Below, in pieces: positions 42,284-51,013 of a DNA stretch of 61,967 bases (the first letter of the stretch is position 1; each line of letters opens with the position of its first letter). Source of the stretch: Salinactinospora qingdaonensis (GTDB lineage Bacteria; Actinomycetota; Actinomycetes; Streptosporangiales; Streptosporangiaceae); the NCBI RefSeq assembly GCF_039539445.1, contig NZ_BAABDD010000028.1, positions 1 to 61,967 of the forward strand. The letters run 5' to 3'. The notes below the pieces were generated by a model that worked only from the letters and a program-made list of their open reading frames with translations, was not told the DNA's origin and made no database searches. The position numbers and the translations under genes were made by a program.

Positions 42284-44545
42284 ATGAAGCGCTCGTGGGA
42301 AGCGTTTTACGGCGAAGACGCGCTGCCCGGGACGGAAATCCTGGACAAGGCGCAGCTCGCCATGGTCGTCCTCGACCGCCTCGGTAACCTCCAGTACTGG
42401 AACCCTGCCGCAGCGGAACTCTTCGGCAGAACCAACGACCGTGATCTCACCGGCACCCCCTTCCCCCATCTGGGCATCCACGAAGCCGACAGCGAGCTCG
42501 CCGCCCAGGTCACTCACCGTGTTCTGCGCGGCGAGAACTGGGAGGGCACCTTCGCCGTCGTCCGCGGCGACGCCAGCCGCATCCACGTGAGCGCCCGCGC
42601 CGTACCGCTCAAGAGTTCCGCCGGCGCCGTCGAGGGCTTCCTCCTCTTCGCCCAAGAGGCCATGCGCAACCGCCGCATCGAGGAGCAGTACGGGCTTCTC
42701 GACCGCATCGGTAGTCGCCTGTCGAGTTCGCTTGAGTTCGACTCCACCACCAAAGCCGTCGCTGAGACCCTCGTCCCACAGTTCGCCGACCACTGCTTCA
42801 TCGACCTCTACGACCACGACCGTCTGATCCGGCGGGTATCGGTACACGCCGAGGGGTGGACCCCGCCGCCGGCCACCTGGTACGGCGTTGACGAGGAGGT
42901 CCACTATCCCGAAGACCACTTCGTCCATATGGCGATGCTGCGGCTCGACACCGTCTTCATCGGCGACGACGCCCACGCCGTCGACATCGCCGCCGGCGAG
43001 CACGACGACCCCGTCTCAGAGCAGCTCGGCGTGACCTCGGCCATCGCGGCTCCGCTCCGCGCCAGGGGCGAACTGTTGGGAGTGCTCACCCTCGCCCTGT
43101 CCGGACTCTCAGACCGAGACAAAACCAGCTACGACGGATTCGACCGCGACCTCGTCGGCGCCATCGCCTCCCGCGTCGCCCTGGCCATCGACAACGCTTA
43201 CCTCTTCGAGGAGGAGCGCAGCACGGCTCTGGCGTTCCAGAACAGTCTGCTGCCCCACAGCTTCCCTCTCTTCGACGGGTTGAGCATCGCGCACCGCTAT
43301 GTGCCCGTGATGCCCCTCGAAGCCCACGGCCACGGCATCCAGACCCAGGTGGGGGGCGACTTCTACGACGTCATTCCCCTCTCCGCGGGGCGTGTGGGCA
43401 TTGTCATCGGCGACGTCGAAGGCCGCGGTCCCCACGCCGCCGCCGTCATGGGGCAACTGCGTGCGGCCTTGCGGGCCTTCGCCCAAGCCGATCGCGAACC
43501 CGCCGACATCCTGCGCGAACTAGACGAATGGGTGCGCCAGCTCGGGCGTCCCGACCCTAACGGCGACACCTGGGTTCCCAGCGTGAGTTGCCTGTACATG
43601 GTCTATGACGCTTGGTCGCGGGAACTGTCCTATGCCAATGCCGGACACCAGGCGCCGCTGCTCATCCACGACGGGCGCGTGGAGGAGTTGGCACTGGAGA
43701 TCTCCGACATGCTGTTGGGGCTCAAAGTCAAGGGCGCGCCCTATGGCGAGTCCGTTTACCAGCAGGCCACGATGACGCTGCCGCCGGGCGCCACCCTCCT
43801 GCTCTACACCGACGGCCTCGTCGACCGCAGACCCGTGGGCGGTGTCGTTGACGTCCGTCGTTCGTTGGCCCACCTCTACGAGCGGGTTCGCGAGGTGGCG
43901 AACAAGGACGTCGAGCAGATCGCCGAAGCCGCCGCTGCCGCCGTGCCTGGCGAGATCGAAGACGACACCGCCCTGCTCGTCATACGCTCCCACCCCGAAG
44001 AACTCTCCCTGCGGGAGGGGTGGTTCGTGGCCGAGGCTCCCACGGTGGGCGAGTCGCGCCACCTCGCCGCCACGACCTTCGCCGACTGGGGCATGGACCG
44101 CGGCCAGGCGGAGCTGGCGTGCCTGCTCGTCTCGGAGATCGTCACCAACGTCGTTATCCACGCCACCCCCCACCCGGTGCGCCGCGACTTCGCCACCGAG
44201 ACCGACAAGGAAGCCGACGAGACCGACGCCCTCCACGGCATCGACCACAACGGCGGGTTCGACGACTTCGACGAAGACTGGTCCGACCTGCTTGAAGAGG
44301 CCCAGGACAGCACCGAGGACGACACCGCCCGCGAGTTCCTGCTGCGACTGCGCCGAGGGGCCAACTCGGTCTGGGTGGAGGTCTTCGACCGCGACCTTCG
44401 CCTGCCGCGCATCCGTAGCGCCGGCGCCGACGACGAGGGGGGCCGTGGGCTCTACCTGGTCGACCAGCTCGCCTCGCGGTGGGGGTCACGGCCCACCCCC
44501 GACGGCAAGGCCGTGTGGTTCGAGATGCCCATGAACCCCGAATAG
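42284..44545 (+). CDS. PAS-GAF-SpoIIE phosphatase-HATPase regulatory protein
   Basis: 753 residues. A PAS domain (about 20-125, MVVLDRLGNLQYWNPAAAELFG) is followed by a GAF domain (about 145-310) and a PP2C/SpoIIE phosphatase (about 330-565: VGGDFYDVIPL, IGDVEGRGPHAAAVMGQLR, YANAGHQAPLL, LLYTDGLVDRR, DDTALLVI). A C-terminal anti-sigma-factor-like HATPase (about 590-753: LLVSEIVTNVVIHA, DDEGGRGLYLVDQL) ends it. Such proteins dephosphorylate anti-sigma-factor antagonists. An acidic insert of about 60 residues splits the HATPase between its N-box and G-box. ATG with a G-rich leader, 188 bp after ideR. Confidence 0.9.
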   Translation: MKRSWEAFYGEDALPGTEILDKAQLAMVVLDRLGNLQYWNPAAAELFGRTNDRDLTGTPFPHLGIHEADSELAAQVTHRVLRGENWEGTFAVVRGDASRIHVSARAVPLKSSAGAVEGFLLFAQEAMRNRRIEEQYGLLDRIGSRLSSSLEFDSTTKAVAETLVPQFADHCFIDLYDHDRLIRRVSVHAEGWTPPPATWYGVDEEVHYPEDHFVHMAMLRLDTVFIGDDAHAVDIAAGEHDDPVSEQLGVTSAIAAPLRARGELLGVLTLALSGLSDRDKTSYDGFDRDLVGAIASRVALAIDNAYLFEEERSTALAFQNSLLPHSFPLFDGLSIAHRYVPVMPLEAHGHGIQTQVGGDFYDVIPLSAGRVGIVIGDVEGRGPHAAAVMGQLRAALRAFAQADREPADILRELDEWVRQLGRPDPNGDTWVPSVSCLYMVYDAWSRELSYANAGHQAPLLIHDGRVEELALEISDMLLGLKVKGAPYGESVYQQATMTLPPGATLLLYTDGLVDRRPVGGVVDVRRSLAHLYERVREVANKDVEQIAEAAAAAVPGEIEDDTALLVIRSHPEELSLREGWFVAEAPTVGESRHLAATTFADWGMDRGQAELACLLVSEIVTNVVIHATPHPVRRDFATETDKEADETDALHGIDHNGGFDDFDEDWSDLLEEAQDSTEDDTAREFLLRLRRGANSVWVEVFDRDLRLPRIRSAGADDEGGRGLYLVDQLASRWGSRPTPDGKAVWFEMPMNPE

Positions 44546-44579
44546 TCTCCCGCCGCCCCACCTCGCGCCGATGGTGCCG

Positions 44580-44750
44580 TCACCGCCAGGACCACGCCCA
44601 CAGCAGCAGCACCACGAAGATGAAGAACACGACGATCCCGCCAGTGGCCCAGGGGATGTGCACGCGGCGCCGCAGCATGCGCACACCCACGATGAGGAGG
44701 ATGACCAGCAGGCCGAGGACGATGTAGCCGTCATAGACGCCGGAGGACAT
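44580..44750 (-). CDS. 56-residue two-helix membrane protein
   Basis: A short leftward frame starts MSSGVYDGYIVLGLL. Helix one spans residues 8-22, a basic turn (RMLRRRVHIPW) follows, and helix two spans 36-53, ending WAWSWR. AAAGG lies 8 nt before the ATG at 44750. The hydrophobicity pattern and ribosome site support it. It lies between the phosphatase gene (convergent) and the leftward acyl-CoA dehydrogenase gene. No family recognised. Confidence 0.65.
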   Translation of the reverse strand: MSSGVYDGYIVLGLLVILLIVGVRMLRRRVHIPWATGGIVVFFIFVVLLLWAWSWR

Positions 44751-44795
44751 GGGCGGGACCTTTCACGCTGCGCACGCCGGATTCGGGGGCGGCGG

Positions 44796-45938
44796 CTACA
44801 GCCCCAGCGAGCGCCCCACGATCTCTTTCATGATCTCGGTTGTACCGCCGAAGATCGATTGCACACGGGCGTCCTGCCAGGCTTTCGCCACCGGGTACTC
44901 CATCATGTACCCATACCCCCCGTGCAGTTGTAGGCAACGGTCCATCACCTTATTGGCCAACTCCGTGGTCCACCACTTCGCCTTGGCGGCGTCTTCCACG
45001 GTCAGCTCGCCCCGGTTGAGGAGGCCGATCGCCCGGTCCACGTAGGTACGGGCGATATCAGTCTCGGTTGCCAGCTCGGCGAGCACGAAGCGGGTGTTTT
45101 GGAAGCTGCCGATGGGGCGGCCGAACGCCGTGCGGTTCTTGCAGTACTCGACCGTGTCGGCCAGCACCCGTTGCGCGCCGGCCACGGCCGAGACCGCGAT
45201 CGACAGCCGCTCCTGGGGCAGGTTTTCCATCAGGTGGACGAACCCCCGACCCTGGGTGCCGATCAGGTTGGCCGCGGGAACACGGACGTCGGTGAAGGAC
45301 AGTTCGGCGGTGTCTTGAGCCTTCAACCCGATCTTGGCGAGGTTGCGCCCCCGCTCGAACCCGGGCGTGTCACGCTCCACGGCGAGCAGCGAGATGCCGT
45401 GCGCCCCGGCCTCGGGGGCGGTGGTGGCGACCACGATCACGAGGTCGGCGTTGACCCCGTTGGTGATGAAGGTTTTCGCGCCGTTGAGGATGTAATAGTC
45501 GCCGTCGCGCACCGCCGTGGTCCGCACATTTTGCAGGTCGCTGCCGGCGCCGGGCTCGGACATGGCGATCGCGGTGATGAGTTCGCCGCTGGCAAAGCCC
45601 GGTAGCCAGCGCTGCTGCTGCTCCTCGGTGGTCAGGCCGGTCAGGTACGGCGCCACGACGTCGTTGTGCAGCGCAAAGCCCAGCCCGGAGGCGCCCACGC
45701 GACAGATCTCCTCGTCGAGTACGGCGTTGAACCGGAAATCGGTGGTGCCTGAGCCGCCGAACCGCTCTGGCACGCCCAGGCCGAGCAGGCCCACCTCGCC
45801 CGCTTTGGCCCACACCTTCCGCGGGACGATCCCCGCTTCCTCCCACTGAGGATGGAACGGCACCACCTCAGCTTCGAGGAAGCGGGCCACCGACTCGCGG
45901 AAGAGGTCGTGTTCGGGCTCGAAGATTTCCCGCTGCAT
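44796..45938 (-). CDS. Acyl-CoA dehydrogenase (long-chain/isovaleryl-type base position)
   Basis: A 380-residue FAD enzyme for the first step of beta-oxidation. It has TAIAMSEPGAGSDLQNVRTTA (substrate/FAD loop), YILNGAKTFITNG and QLHGGYGYMMEYPVAKAWQDARV. The usual short/medium-chain base position reads FGGTTEI without Glu. The Glu in LPQERLSIA matches the base position of long-chain and isovaleryl-CoA dehydrogenases. ATG 45938 has AAGGAG 7 nt upstream. It is divergent from a thiolase, and both lie under the paired palindromes at 46003-46146. Confidence 0.9.
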   Translation of the reverse strand: MQREIFEPEHDLFRESVARFLEAEVVPFHPQWEEAGIVPRKVWAKAGEVGLLGLGVPERFGGSGTTDFRFNAVLDEEICRVGASGLGFALHNDVVAPYLTGLTTEEQQQRWLPGFASGELITAIAMSEPGAGSDLQNVRTTAVRDGDYYILNGAKTFITNGVNADLVIVVATTAPEAGAHGISLLAVERDTPGFERGRNLAKIGLKAQDTAELSFTDVRVPAANLIGTQGRGFVHLMENLPQERLSIAVSAVAGAQRVLADTVEYCKNRTAFGRPIGSFQNTRFVLAELATETDIARTYVDRAIGLLNRGELTVEDAAKAKWWTTELANKVMDRCLQLHGGYGYMMEYPVAKAWQDARVQSIFGGTTEIMKEIVGRSLGL

Positions 45939-46002
45939 CGTTTGGCTCCTTCGCTCGCCGCAGGATGGGGCCGGTTGCGCCGACGCCGCGAAATACACCG
46001 TA

Positions 46003-46019
46003 ACCGAATCATGTTCGGG
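46003..46019. promoter_or_regulatory. Palindromic operator, left copy
   Basis: ACCGAA-N5-TTCGGG, a near-perfect palindrome with the same arms as the site at 46126-46146. It lies 65 bp upstream of the acyl-CoA dehydrogenase start. Confidence 0.7.
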
Positions 46020-46125
46020 TCGATATGGGACAGCGTGGGGGAAGAGGCAAGGGAGAATGTGCTCTGGTCCAGTCGTGGCGCCGCCGGCGACATTTCCTCA
46101 CCCCCGGAACCACTGTGGGCAAGCA

Positions 46126-46146
46126 AAACCGAATATGGTTCGGTTT
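46126..46146. promoter_or_regulatory. Palindromic operator, right copy
   Basis: AAACCGAA-N5-TTCGGTTT, perfect 8-bp arms, 39 bp upstream of the thiolase GTG. Symmetry and size suit a TetR-family repressor of fatty-acid degradation. The regulator gene is not adjacent. Confidence 0.78.
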
Positions 46147-46184
46147 GACAGGTTGGTTATTCCGCGCTCCTCCAGGAGGACATC

Positions 46185-47327
46185 GTGACTGAGGCATTCA
46201 TCGTCGGGGCGGTTCGCACCCCGGTAGGGACCAAGAAGGGCGCGCTGGCCGGAGTCCACCCCGCCGACATGGGCGCCCACGTACTCAAGGAACTCCTCAC
46301 GCGCACCGGGGTCGACCCCACGGCGGTTGAGGACGTGGTCATGGGCTGCGTGAGCCAGGTCGGCCCGCAGGCACTCGACATCGCCCGCACCGCGTGGCTG
46401 TCGGCCGGCCTGCCCGAGACGACCCCCGGCGTGACCGTCGACCGCCAGTGCGGCTCCTCGCAGCAGGCCCTGCACTTTGCTGCCCAAGGCGTGATGTCGG
46501 GAACCCAAGACATCGTCGTCGCCGGCGGTGTGGAGAACATGGGCATGGTGCCCATCGGCACCAACGCCAAGTTCGCTCTCGACGCCGGAGTGTCCCTCTA
46601 CGGCCCGGAGTGGGAGCGCCGCTACGGCACCCAGGAGATTTCGCAGTTCCGCGGCGCCCAGCTCATGTGCGAGAAGTGGGGGCTCAGCCGCGAAGAGCTG
46701 GAGAAGTTCGCCCTGGAGAGCCACCGGCGCGCCGCCGCGGCCCTCGACGACGGCCGATTCGACGAGCAGGTGGCCCCACTGGGGGGGCTGGAGCGCGACG
46801 AAGGCGTGCGCCCCGACACCTCGCTGGAGGCCATGGCCGAGCTCGCGCCGCTGCGCGAGGGCTGGGACCTCACCGCTGCCGTGGCCAGCCAGGTCTCCGT
46901 GGGCGCGGGCGCGCTACTGATCGCCTCCGAACGCGCTGTGGCCGAGCACGGTCTCACGCCGCTGGCGCGGGTCGTGCAGATGGCGGTCGTGGGCGACGAC
47001 CCGGTTTACATGCTCACCGCTCCCATCCCCGCCACCCAGGTGGCGCTGCGAAAGGCCGGGATGAGCATCGACGACATCGACACCTTCGAGGTCAACGAGG
47101 CGTTCGCGCCGGTGCCGCTGGCATGGGCCAGGGAGACCGGCGCCGAGTTGGCCAAGACCAACGTCAACGGCGGCGCCATTGCCCTGGGCCACCCGCTGGG
47201 CGCGACCGGCTCCATTCTCATGACCAAGCTCGTCTACGAGTTGCACCGCAGCGCAGGCCGCTACGGCATGCAAGCCATGTGCGAGGGCGGTGGCCAGGCC
47301 AACGTCACGATCGTCGAGCGCGTCTGA
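46185..47327 (+). CDS. Thiolase (acetyl-CoA C-acyltransferase)
   Basis: 380 residues. The acyl-accepting Cys is in VDRQCGSSQQAL (near residue 89), the His in GHPLGATGS and the second Cys in CEGGGQANVTI near the C-terminus. It catalyses thiolytic cleavage of 3-ketoacyl-CoA (or the reverse condensation). The divergent acyl-CoA dehydrogenase and shared operators point to beta-oxidation. GTG start with AGGAGGA 5 nt upstream. Confidence 0.92.
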   Translation: MTEAFIVGAVRTPVGTKKGALAGVHPADMGAHVLKELLTRTGVDPTAVEDVVMGCVSQVGPQALDIARTAWLSAGLPETTPGVTVDRQCGSSQQALHFAAQGVMSGTQDIVVAGGVENMGMVPIGTNAKFALDAGVSLYGPEWERRYGTQEISQFRGAQLMCEKWGLSREELEKFALESHRRAAAALDDGRFDEQVAPLGGLERDEGVRPDTSLEAMAELAPLREGWDLTAAVASQVSVGAGALLIASERAVAEHGLTPLARVVQMAVVGDDPVYMLTAPIPATQVALRKAGMSIDDIDTFEVNEAFAPVPLAWARETGAELAKTNVNGGAIALGHPLGATGSILMTKLVYELHRSAGRYGMQAMCEGGGQANVTIVERV

Positions 47328-47514
47328 CCCTGCTTGCCCGGTTGTCGGGGTGGACACGAGGGCCGCGCATGTGTGGGGACGGCCGCGCGTCCCTCGACTG
47401 CGTCAGGAGGGGGAGCGGCCGAATTCGGCCTCACGGGTGCCCGGCCGTGCGGGCGAGGGTGAGGCCGCGCTGGCAGGGCCGCTCGGCGGTTGCTCGCCAG
47501 CCAAAGCCCGCGAT

Positions 47515-47560
47515 GGTGCGGCGACCCCCGGGAAGAGAGAAGGGTCAGGGTCGCCGCACC
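47515..47560. terminator. Bidirectional-type hairpin, 13-bp perfect stem
   Basis: GGTGCGGCGACCC at 47515-47527 pairs with GGGTCGCCGCACC at 47548-47560. It is placed between convergent genes and could end transcription from both sides. Confidence 0.65.
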
Positions 47561-47630
47561 ACCACGAGCGGGCCAGCGCGGTAGGTGAGGGGACACCACC
47601 GCGCATCTCCGCACTGGCCCCACCATAACT

Positions 47631-47644
47631 TGGGAGCGCTCCCA
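47631..47644. promoter_or_regulatory. CebR/CelR-type operator (TGGGAGCGCTCCCA)
   Basis: An exact match to the 14-bp palindrome bound by LacI-family cellulose-utilisation repressors (CelR of Thermobifida, CebR of Streptomyces). No gene starts next to it; both flanking genes end here. It may be a relic, a decoy, or mark an unrecognised transcript. Confidence 0.7.
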
Positions 47645-47715
47645 ACGTCGATACCCCACAACCGATCCGTTGCAGCACGATTGGCACCGATTGGCATCGA
47701 TCGTGCGCCGCCGGC

Positions 47716-48924
47716 TTAAACCTCGCCCCACACTCCGTTGGCCAGGCCGAGCCACTCGGCCAGCCGCTCCAGCTCTGCGCGTAGTTGCTCCCCCGTGCCC
47801 GCCGGAGCATCCTCCTCCAGCGTGGTGCGCCGCACGAGCAGTCGACCCGCCCGCCGGTCGGCCTTGAGGTCCACCCGGGCCACGAGCCGATCCCCCAGCA
47901 GCAGCGGCAGCACGTAGTAGCCGTAGCGCCGCTTGGGCGCCGGTACGTACAGCTCCACCGTGTGGTGGAACCCGAACAGGTGCTCCACCCGCTCGTGCTC
48001 CCAGATCAGCGAGTCGAACGGGCTCAGCAGGGCGCGCGCTTCAACCCGACGTGGCACGCGGGCGTCGCGATGCAGGTAGGCGGGGCGGCGCCACCCCTCG
48101 ATGCGCACCGGCACCAGCTCACCGGCCTCGACAAGATCGGCGATCGCGGGCCGCGCCTCGCCGGCGCGCAGCCGAAAGTAGTCGCGCAGGCACTTCTCGG
48201 TCCCCACGCCGTGGGCGCGGGCGGCGATACGCACCAGTTCGCGGCGGGCCTCGGCGGGTTCGGGATCGGCGGCCTCGTGCACGTCGGCGGGCAGCACCCG
48301 CTCGGGCAGGTCATAGCGACGCTCGAACTGGCCGGTGCGGCCGTCGGTGGTGACCTCCCCCGCCCAGAACAAAAACTCCAGTGCCGTCTTGGCCGCCGAC
48401 CAGTCCCACCACGTCCCCCGGCCGCCGGGGCGCTCGTGCTCCAGGGCGGCCTCGATCTCGCGCGTCGTGGCCGGCCCGATGCGCTCGACCTGCTCGCGCA
48501 CCCGCTTGACCAGGTGGGGCTGCTCGTCGGCGATGCGCCGGATGTCCGACCACGCCTCGTCGCGCGCCCGTGCCATCCGCCACCGCAGCAGCCGGTGCGT
48601 CGCCGGGGGCAGCAGGCTCGCCTCGTGCCCCCAGTACTCCACCAGGCGGCGCTGCCGGCGCCCCGCGGCCCGGTCGAGCAGCCGCGGGTCGTAGTGGCCC
48701 AGTCGCGCGTAGACCGGCAGATACTGGCTACGCACCACCACGTTCACGCTGTCGATCTGGATCGCGGCGACCCGGTCGATGACCCGCTGGAGGTGTCGCA
48801 TGGTCGGTGGCGCCGAGGGGGAACGGTCGGTGAACCCCTGCGCGGCCAGCGCGACGCGGCGCGCCTGGGCGCGCGAGAGCACCGCGTCGCGCCGGGGGTG
48901 GGCAGGCGGACCGGAGTCGTACAT
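47716..48924 (-). CDS. AlkX/YcaQ-type DNA glycosylase (winged-helix, DUF1006)
   Basis: 402 residues of the HTH_42/AlkZ superfamily: repeated winged helices and a C-terminal beta domain (RRYGYYVLPLLLGDRLVARVDLK). The catalytic motif is Q-x-D in AIQIDSVNVVVRSQYL, the form reported for the YcaQ/AlkX branch; AlkZ has Q-x-Q. YcaQ removes alkylated bases and unhooks interstrand cross-links. ATG 48924 is preferred over a TTG three codons upstream. It starts 74 bp from the end of the leftward acyl-CoA dehydrogenase. Confidence 0.85.
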   Translation of the reverse strand: MYDSGPPAHPRRDAVLSRAQARRVALAAQGFTDRSPSAPPTMRHLQRVIDRVAAIQIDSVNVVVRSQYLPVYARLGHYDPRLLDRAAGRRQRRLVEYWGHEASLLPPATHRLLRWRMARARDEAWSDIRRIADEQPHLVKRVREQVERIGPATTREIEAALEHERPGGRGTWWDWSAAKTALEFLFWAGEVTTDGRTGQFERRYDLPERVLPADVHEAADPEPAEARRELVRIAARAHGVGTEKCLRDYFRLRAGEARPAIADLVEAGELVPVRIEGWRRPAYLHRDARVPRRVEARALLSPFDSLIWEHERVEHLFGFHHTVELYVPAPKRRYGYYVLPLLLGDRLVARVDLKADRRAGRLLVRRTTLEEDAPAGTGEQLRAELERLAEWLGLANGVWGEV

Positions 48925-48998
48925 GCGTACCAACGTATCGTCCCCCGGCCTCGCTTCGGGCCGCGCTCGGCGTCACCGCCCGCCCCGAAGCGGCGGAT

Positions 48999-50936
48999 TC
49001 ACCCCATCGTGCGGTGGACATCCTCCCGTTGGGAGGGCCCCGGCTCGGCGGGGCCGATGAGTGGTCCCGGAATCGACGGGTCGAGCGTTCCCTCCTCCAA
49101 CCACGTGTAGTGGTCGTCGAAGACGCGGCGGGCGAGCTTGCCGTCCACGTTGTCGGTGTTGTCCCACATGGCGGTGAACAGGTGATCCACTCGAAGCCGT
49201 GACTGGCGGGCGAAGGTGTCGGCCAGCTCATAGGCGCCCTGGGCGCGCTCGGGGCGCTCCTGGCCATCGCTATGGGCGCGCAGCACCACCGAGCTCGTGG
49301 CGAACAGTTCGGCGCCGATGTCGACCACCCGCGCCAGGAACGCCTGCTTGGTCTCCAGCGAGCCCTGCCAGCGCGACATCGCATAGAACGTGGAACGGGC
49401 CAGCTTGCGGCTGGCGCGCTCCACGAAGCGCAGATGCCGCGCGAGGGGGCCGAATTCCGAGAACGACGACGGGAGCTGGCCCTCGCCCACGACGAGCGTA
49501 GGCAGCCACGTGGCGTAGAAGCCGCCCGCCTTGGCCACGGCGCGCACTTTGGCTGAACTGTCGGACTCCGGGTCGATGATGTCGCCGGCCACCGACAGGT
49601 GCGCGTCGACGGCCTCGCGCGCGATCAGCAGGTGCATGATCTCGGTGGAGCCCTCGAAGATCCGGTTGATACGCAGGTCGCGCAGCATCTGTTCGGCCGG
49701 GATGCCGCGCTCGCCGCGGGCGGCGAGGGAGCCGGCGGTTTCGAAGCCGCGTCCGCCGCGGATCTGCACCAGCTCGTCGGCCACCCGATAGGCCATCTCC
49801 GAGGCCCACAGTTTGGCGATGGCGGCCTCGATCCGGATGTCGTTGCGCTCGTCGTCGGCGAGCTGGCTGGCCAGGTCGAGCATGGCTTCCATGGCGTAGG
49901 TCGTGGCGGCGATGAACGAGACTTTCTTGGCGATCTCCTCGTGCCGGCCCACAGGCCGCCCCCACTGCACCCGCTCGCGCCCCCACTCGCGGGAGACCTT
50001 GGTGGCCCACTTACCGGCGCCCACGCACAGCGCCGGCAGCGAGAGCCGGCCGGTGTTGAGCGTCGACAGCGCGATCTTGAGCCCTTCGCCCTCACGGCCG
50101 ATCCGGTTCTCAGCGGGCACCCGCACCCGGTGGAAACGGGTGACCCCGTTCTCCAGGCCACGCAGCCCCATGAAGCGGTTGCGGTTCTCGACCGTGATCC
50201 CCTCGGCGTCGCCCTCGACCACGAAGGCGGTGACTCCGCCGCGGTGCCCCTCCGCCTTGGGCACGCGCGCCATCACCACCAGCAGGTCGCCCACGACGCC
50301 GTTGGTGGTCCACAGCTTCACCCCGTCGAGTAGGTAGGCCGTGCCGTCCTCGGTTGGGGTGGCGGTGGCGCGCAGCCGCGCCGGGTCGCTGCCCACATCG
50401 GGTTCGGTGAGCAGGAACGCGCTGATGTCGGTGGTGGCGCAGCGGGGCAGGAAGGCGCGTTTCTGCTCCTCGGTGCCGAACATCTTCAACGGCTGGGGGA
50501 CCCCGATGGACTGGTGAGCCGACAGCAGCGCTCCGATGGCCGGCGACACCGAGCCCACGAGGGTGAGCGCCTTGTTGTAGTACACCTGGCTCAGCCCGAG
50601 CCCGCCGTAGTCCTCGGGGATCTTCATCCCCAGCGCTCCCAGATCCTTGAGGCCGCGGACCACCTCGTCGGGGATGCGCTCCTCGTCCTCGATGCGCTGG
50701 GCGTCGATGGTGGCGCAGAAGTCGCGCAACCGGCTCAGGAACGCCTCTCCCGTGGCGACGGCCGTGGCCTCGGGGCGCGGATAGGGGCTGACCAGGTCGA
50801 GCCGCAGCCGGCCGAGGTAGAGCTCTTTGCCGAAGCTGGGGCGGCGCCACTGGGTCTCGCGAGCTGCTTCAGCGACTTTGCGTGCCTGCCGTTCGTCCAC
50901 GTGGCCGGTGGCGGCATCGGGTTCGGTCGCGGTCAT
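48999..50936 (-). CDS. Acyl-CoA dehydrogenase, VLCAD/ACAD9-like (FadE type)
   Basis: 645 residues: an N-terminal extension, the acyl-CoA dehydrogenase core (about 60-440: SAFLLTEPDVGSDPARLRA, LDGVKLWTTNGVVGDLLVV, QIRGGRGFETAGSL) with the Glu base in RIFEGSTEIM, and a C-terminal helical domain of about 170 residues. The C-terminal domain is typical of very-long-chain dehydrogenases that act at the membrane. ATG 50936 is the first in-family Met. The thiolase and a second dehydrogenase lie within 6 kb. Confidence 0.9.
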   Translation of the reverse strand: MTATEPDAATGHVDERQARKVAEAARETQWRRPSFGKELYLGRLRLDLVSPYPRPEATAVATGEAFLSRLRDFCATIDAQRIEDEERIPDEVVRGLKDLGALGMKIPEDYGGLGLSQVYYNKALTLVGSVSPAIGALLSAHQSIGVPQPLKMFGTEEQKRAFLPRCATTDISAFLLTEPDVGSDPARLRATATPTEDGTAYLLDGVKLWTTNGVVGDLLVVMARVPKAEGHRGGVTAFVVEGDAEGITVENRNRFMGLRGLENGVTRFHRVRVPAENRIGREGEGLKIALSTLNTGRLSLPALCVGAGKWATKVSREWGRERVQWGRPVGRHEEIAKKVSFIAATTYAMEAMLDLASQLADDERNDIRIEAAIAKLWASEMAYRVADELVQIRGGRGFETAGSLAARGERGIPAEQMLRDLRINRIFEGSTEIMHLLIAREAVDAHLSVAGDIIDPESDSSAKVRAVAKAGGFYATWLPTLVVGEGQLPSSFSEFGPLARHLRFVERASRKLARSTFYAMSRWQGSLETKQAFLARVVDIGAELFATSSVVLRAHSDGQERPERAQGAYELADTFARQSRLRVDHLFTAMWDNTDNVDGKLARRVFDDHYTWLEEGTLDPSIPGPLIGPAEPGPSQREDVHRTMG

Positions 50937-51013
50937 CTGCGGATCACCCCCGCAACGGTGAGGACGTGGTTCCAATCACGCCCTTACCCGCTGGTAGCCC
51001 TTGCACACGCTTG

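Larger units (their letters stand above)
47328..47715. other. Convergent intergenic region with a terminator and an orphan operator
   Basis: About 390 bp between the convergent thiolase and AlkX-type genes. It holds the hairpin at 47515-47560 and the CebR/CelR-type palindrome at 47631-47644. No supported coding frame. Confidence 0.5.
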
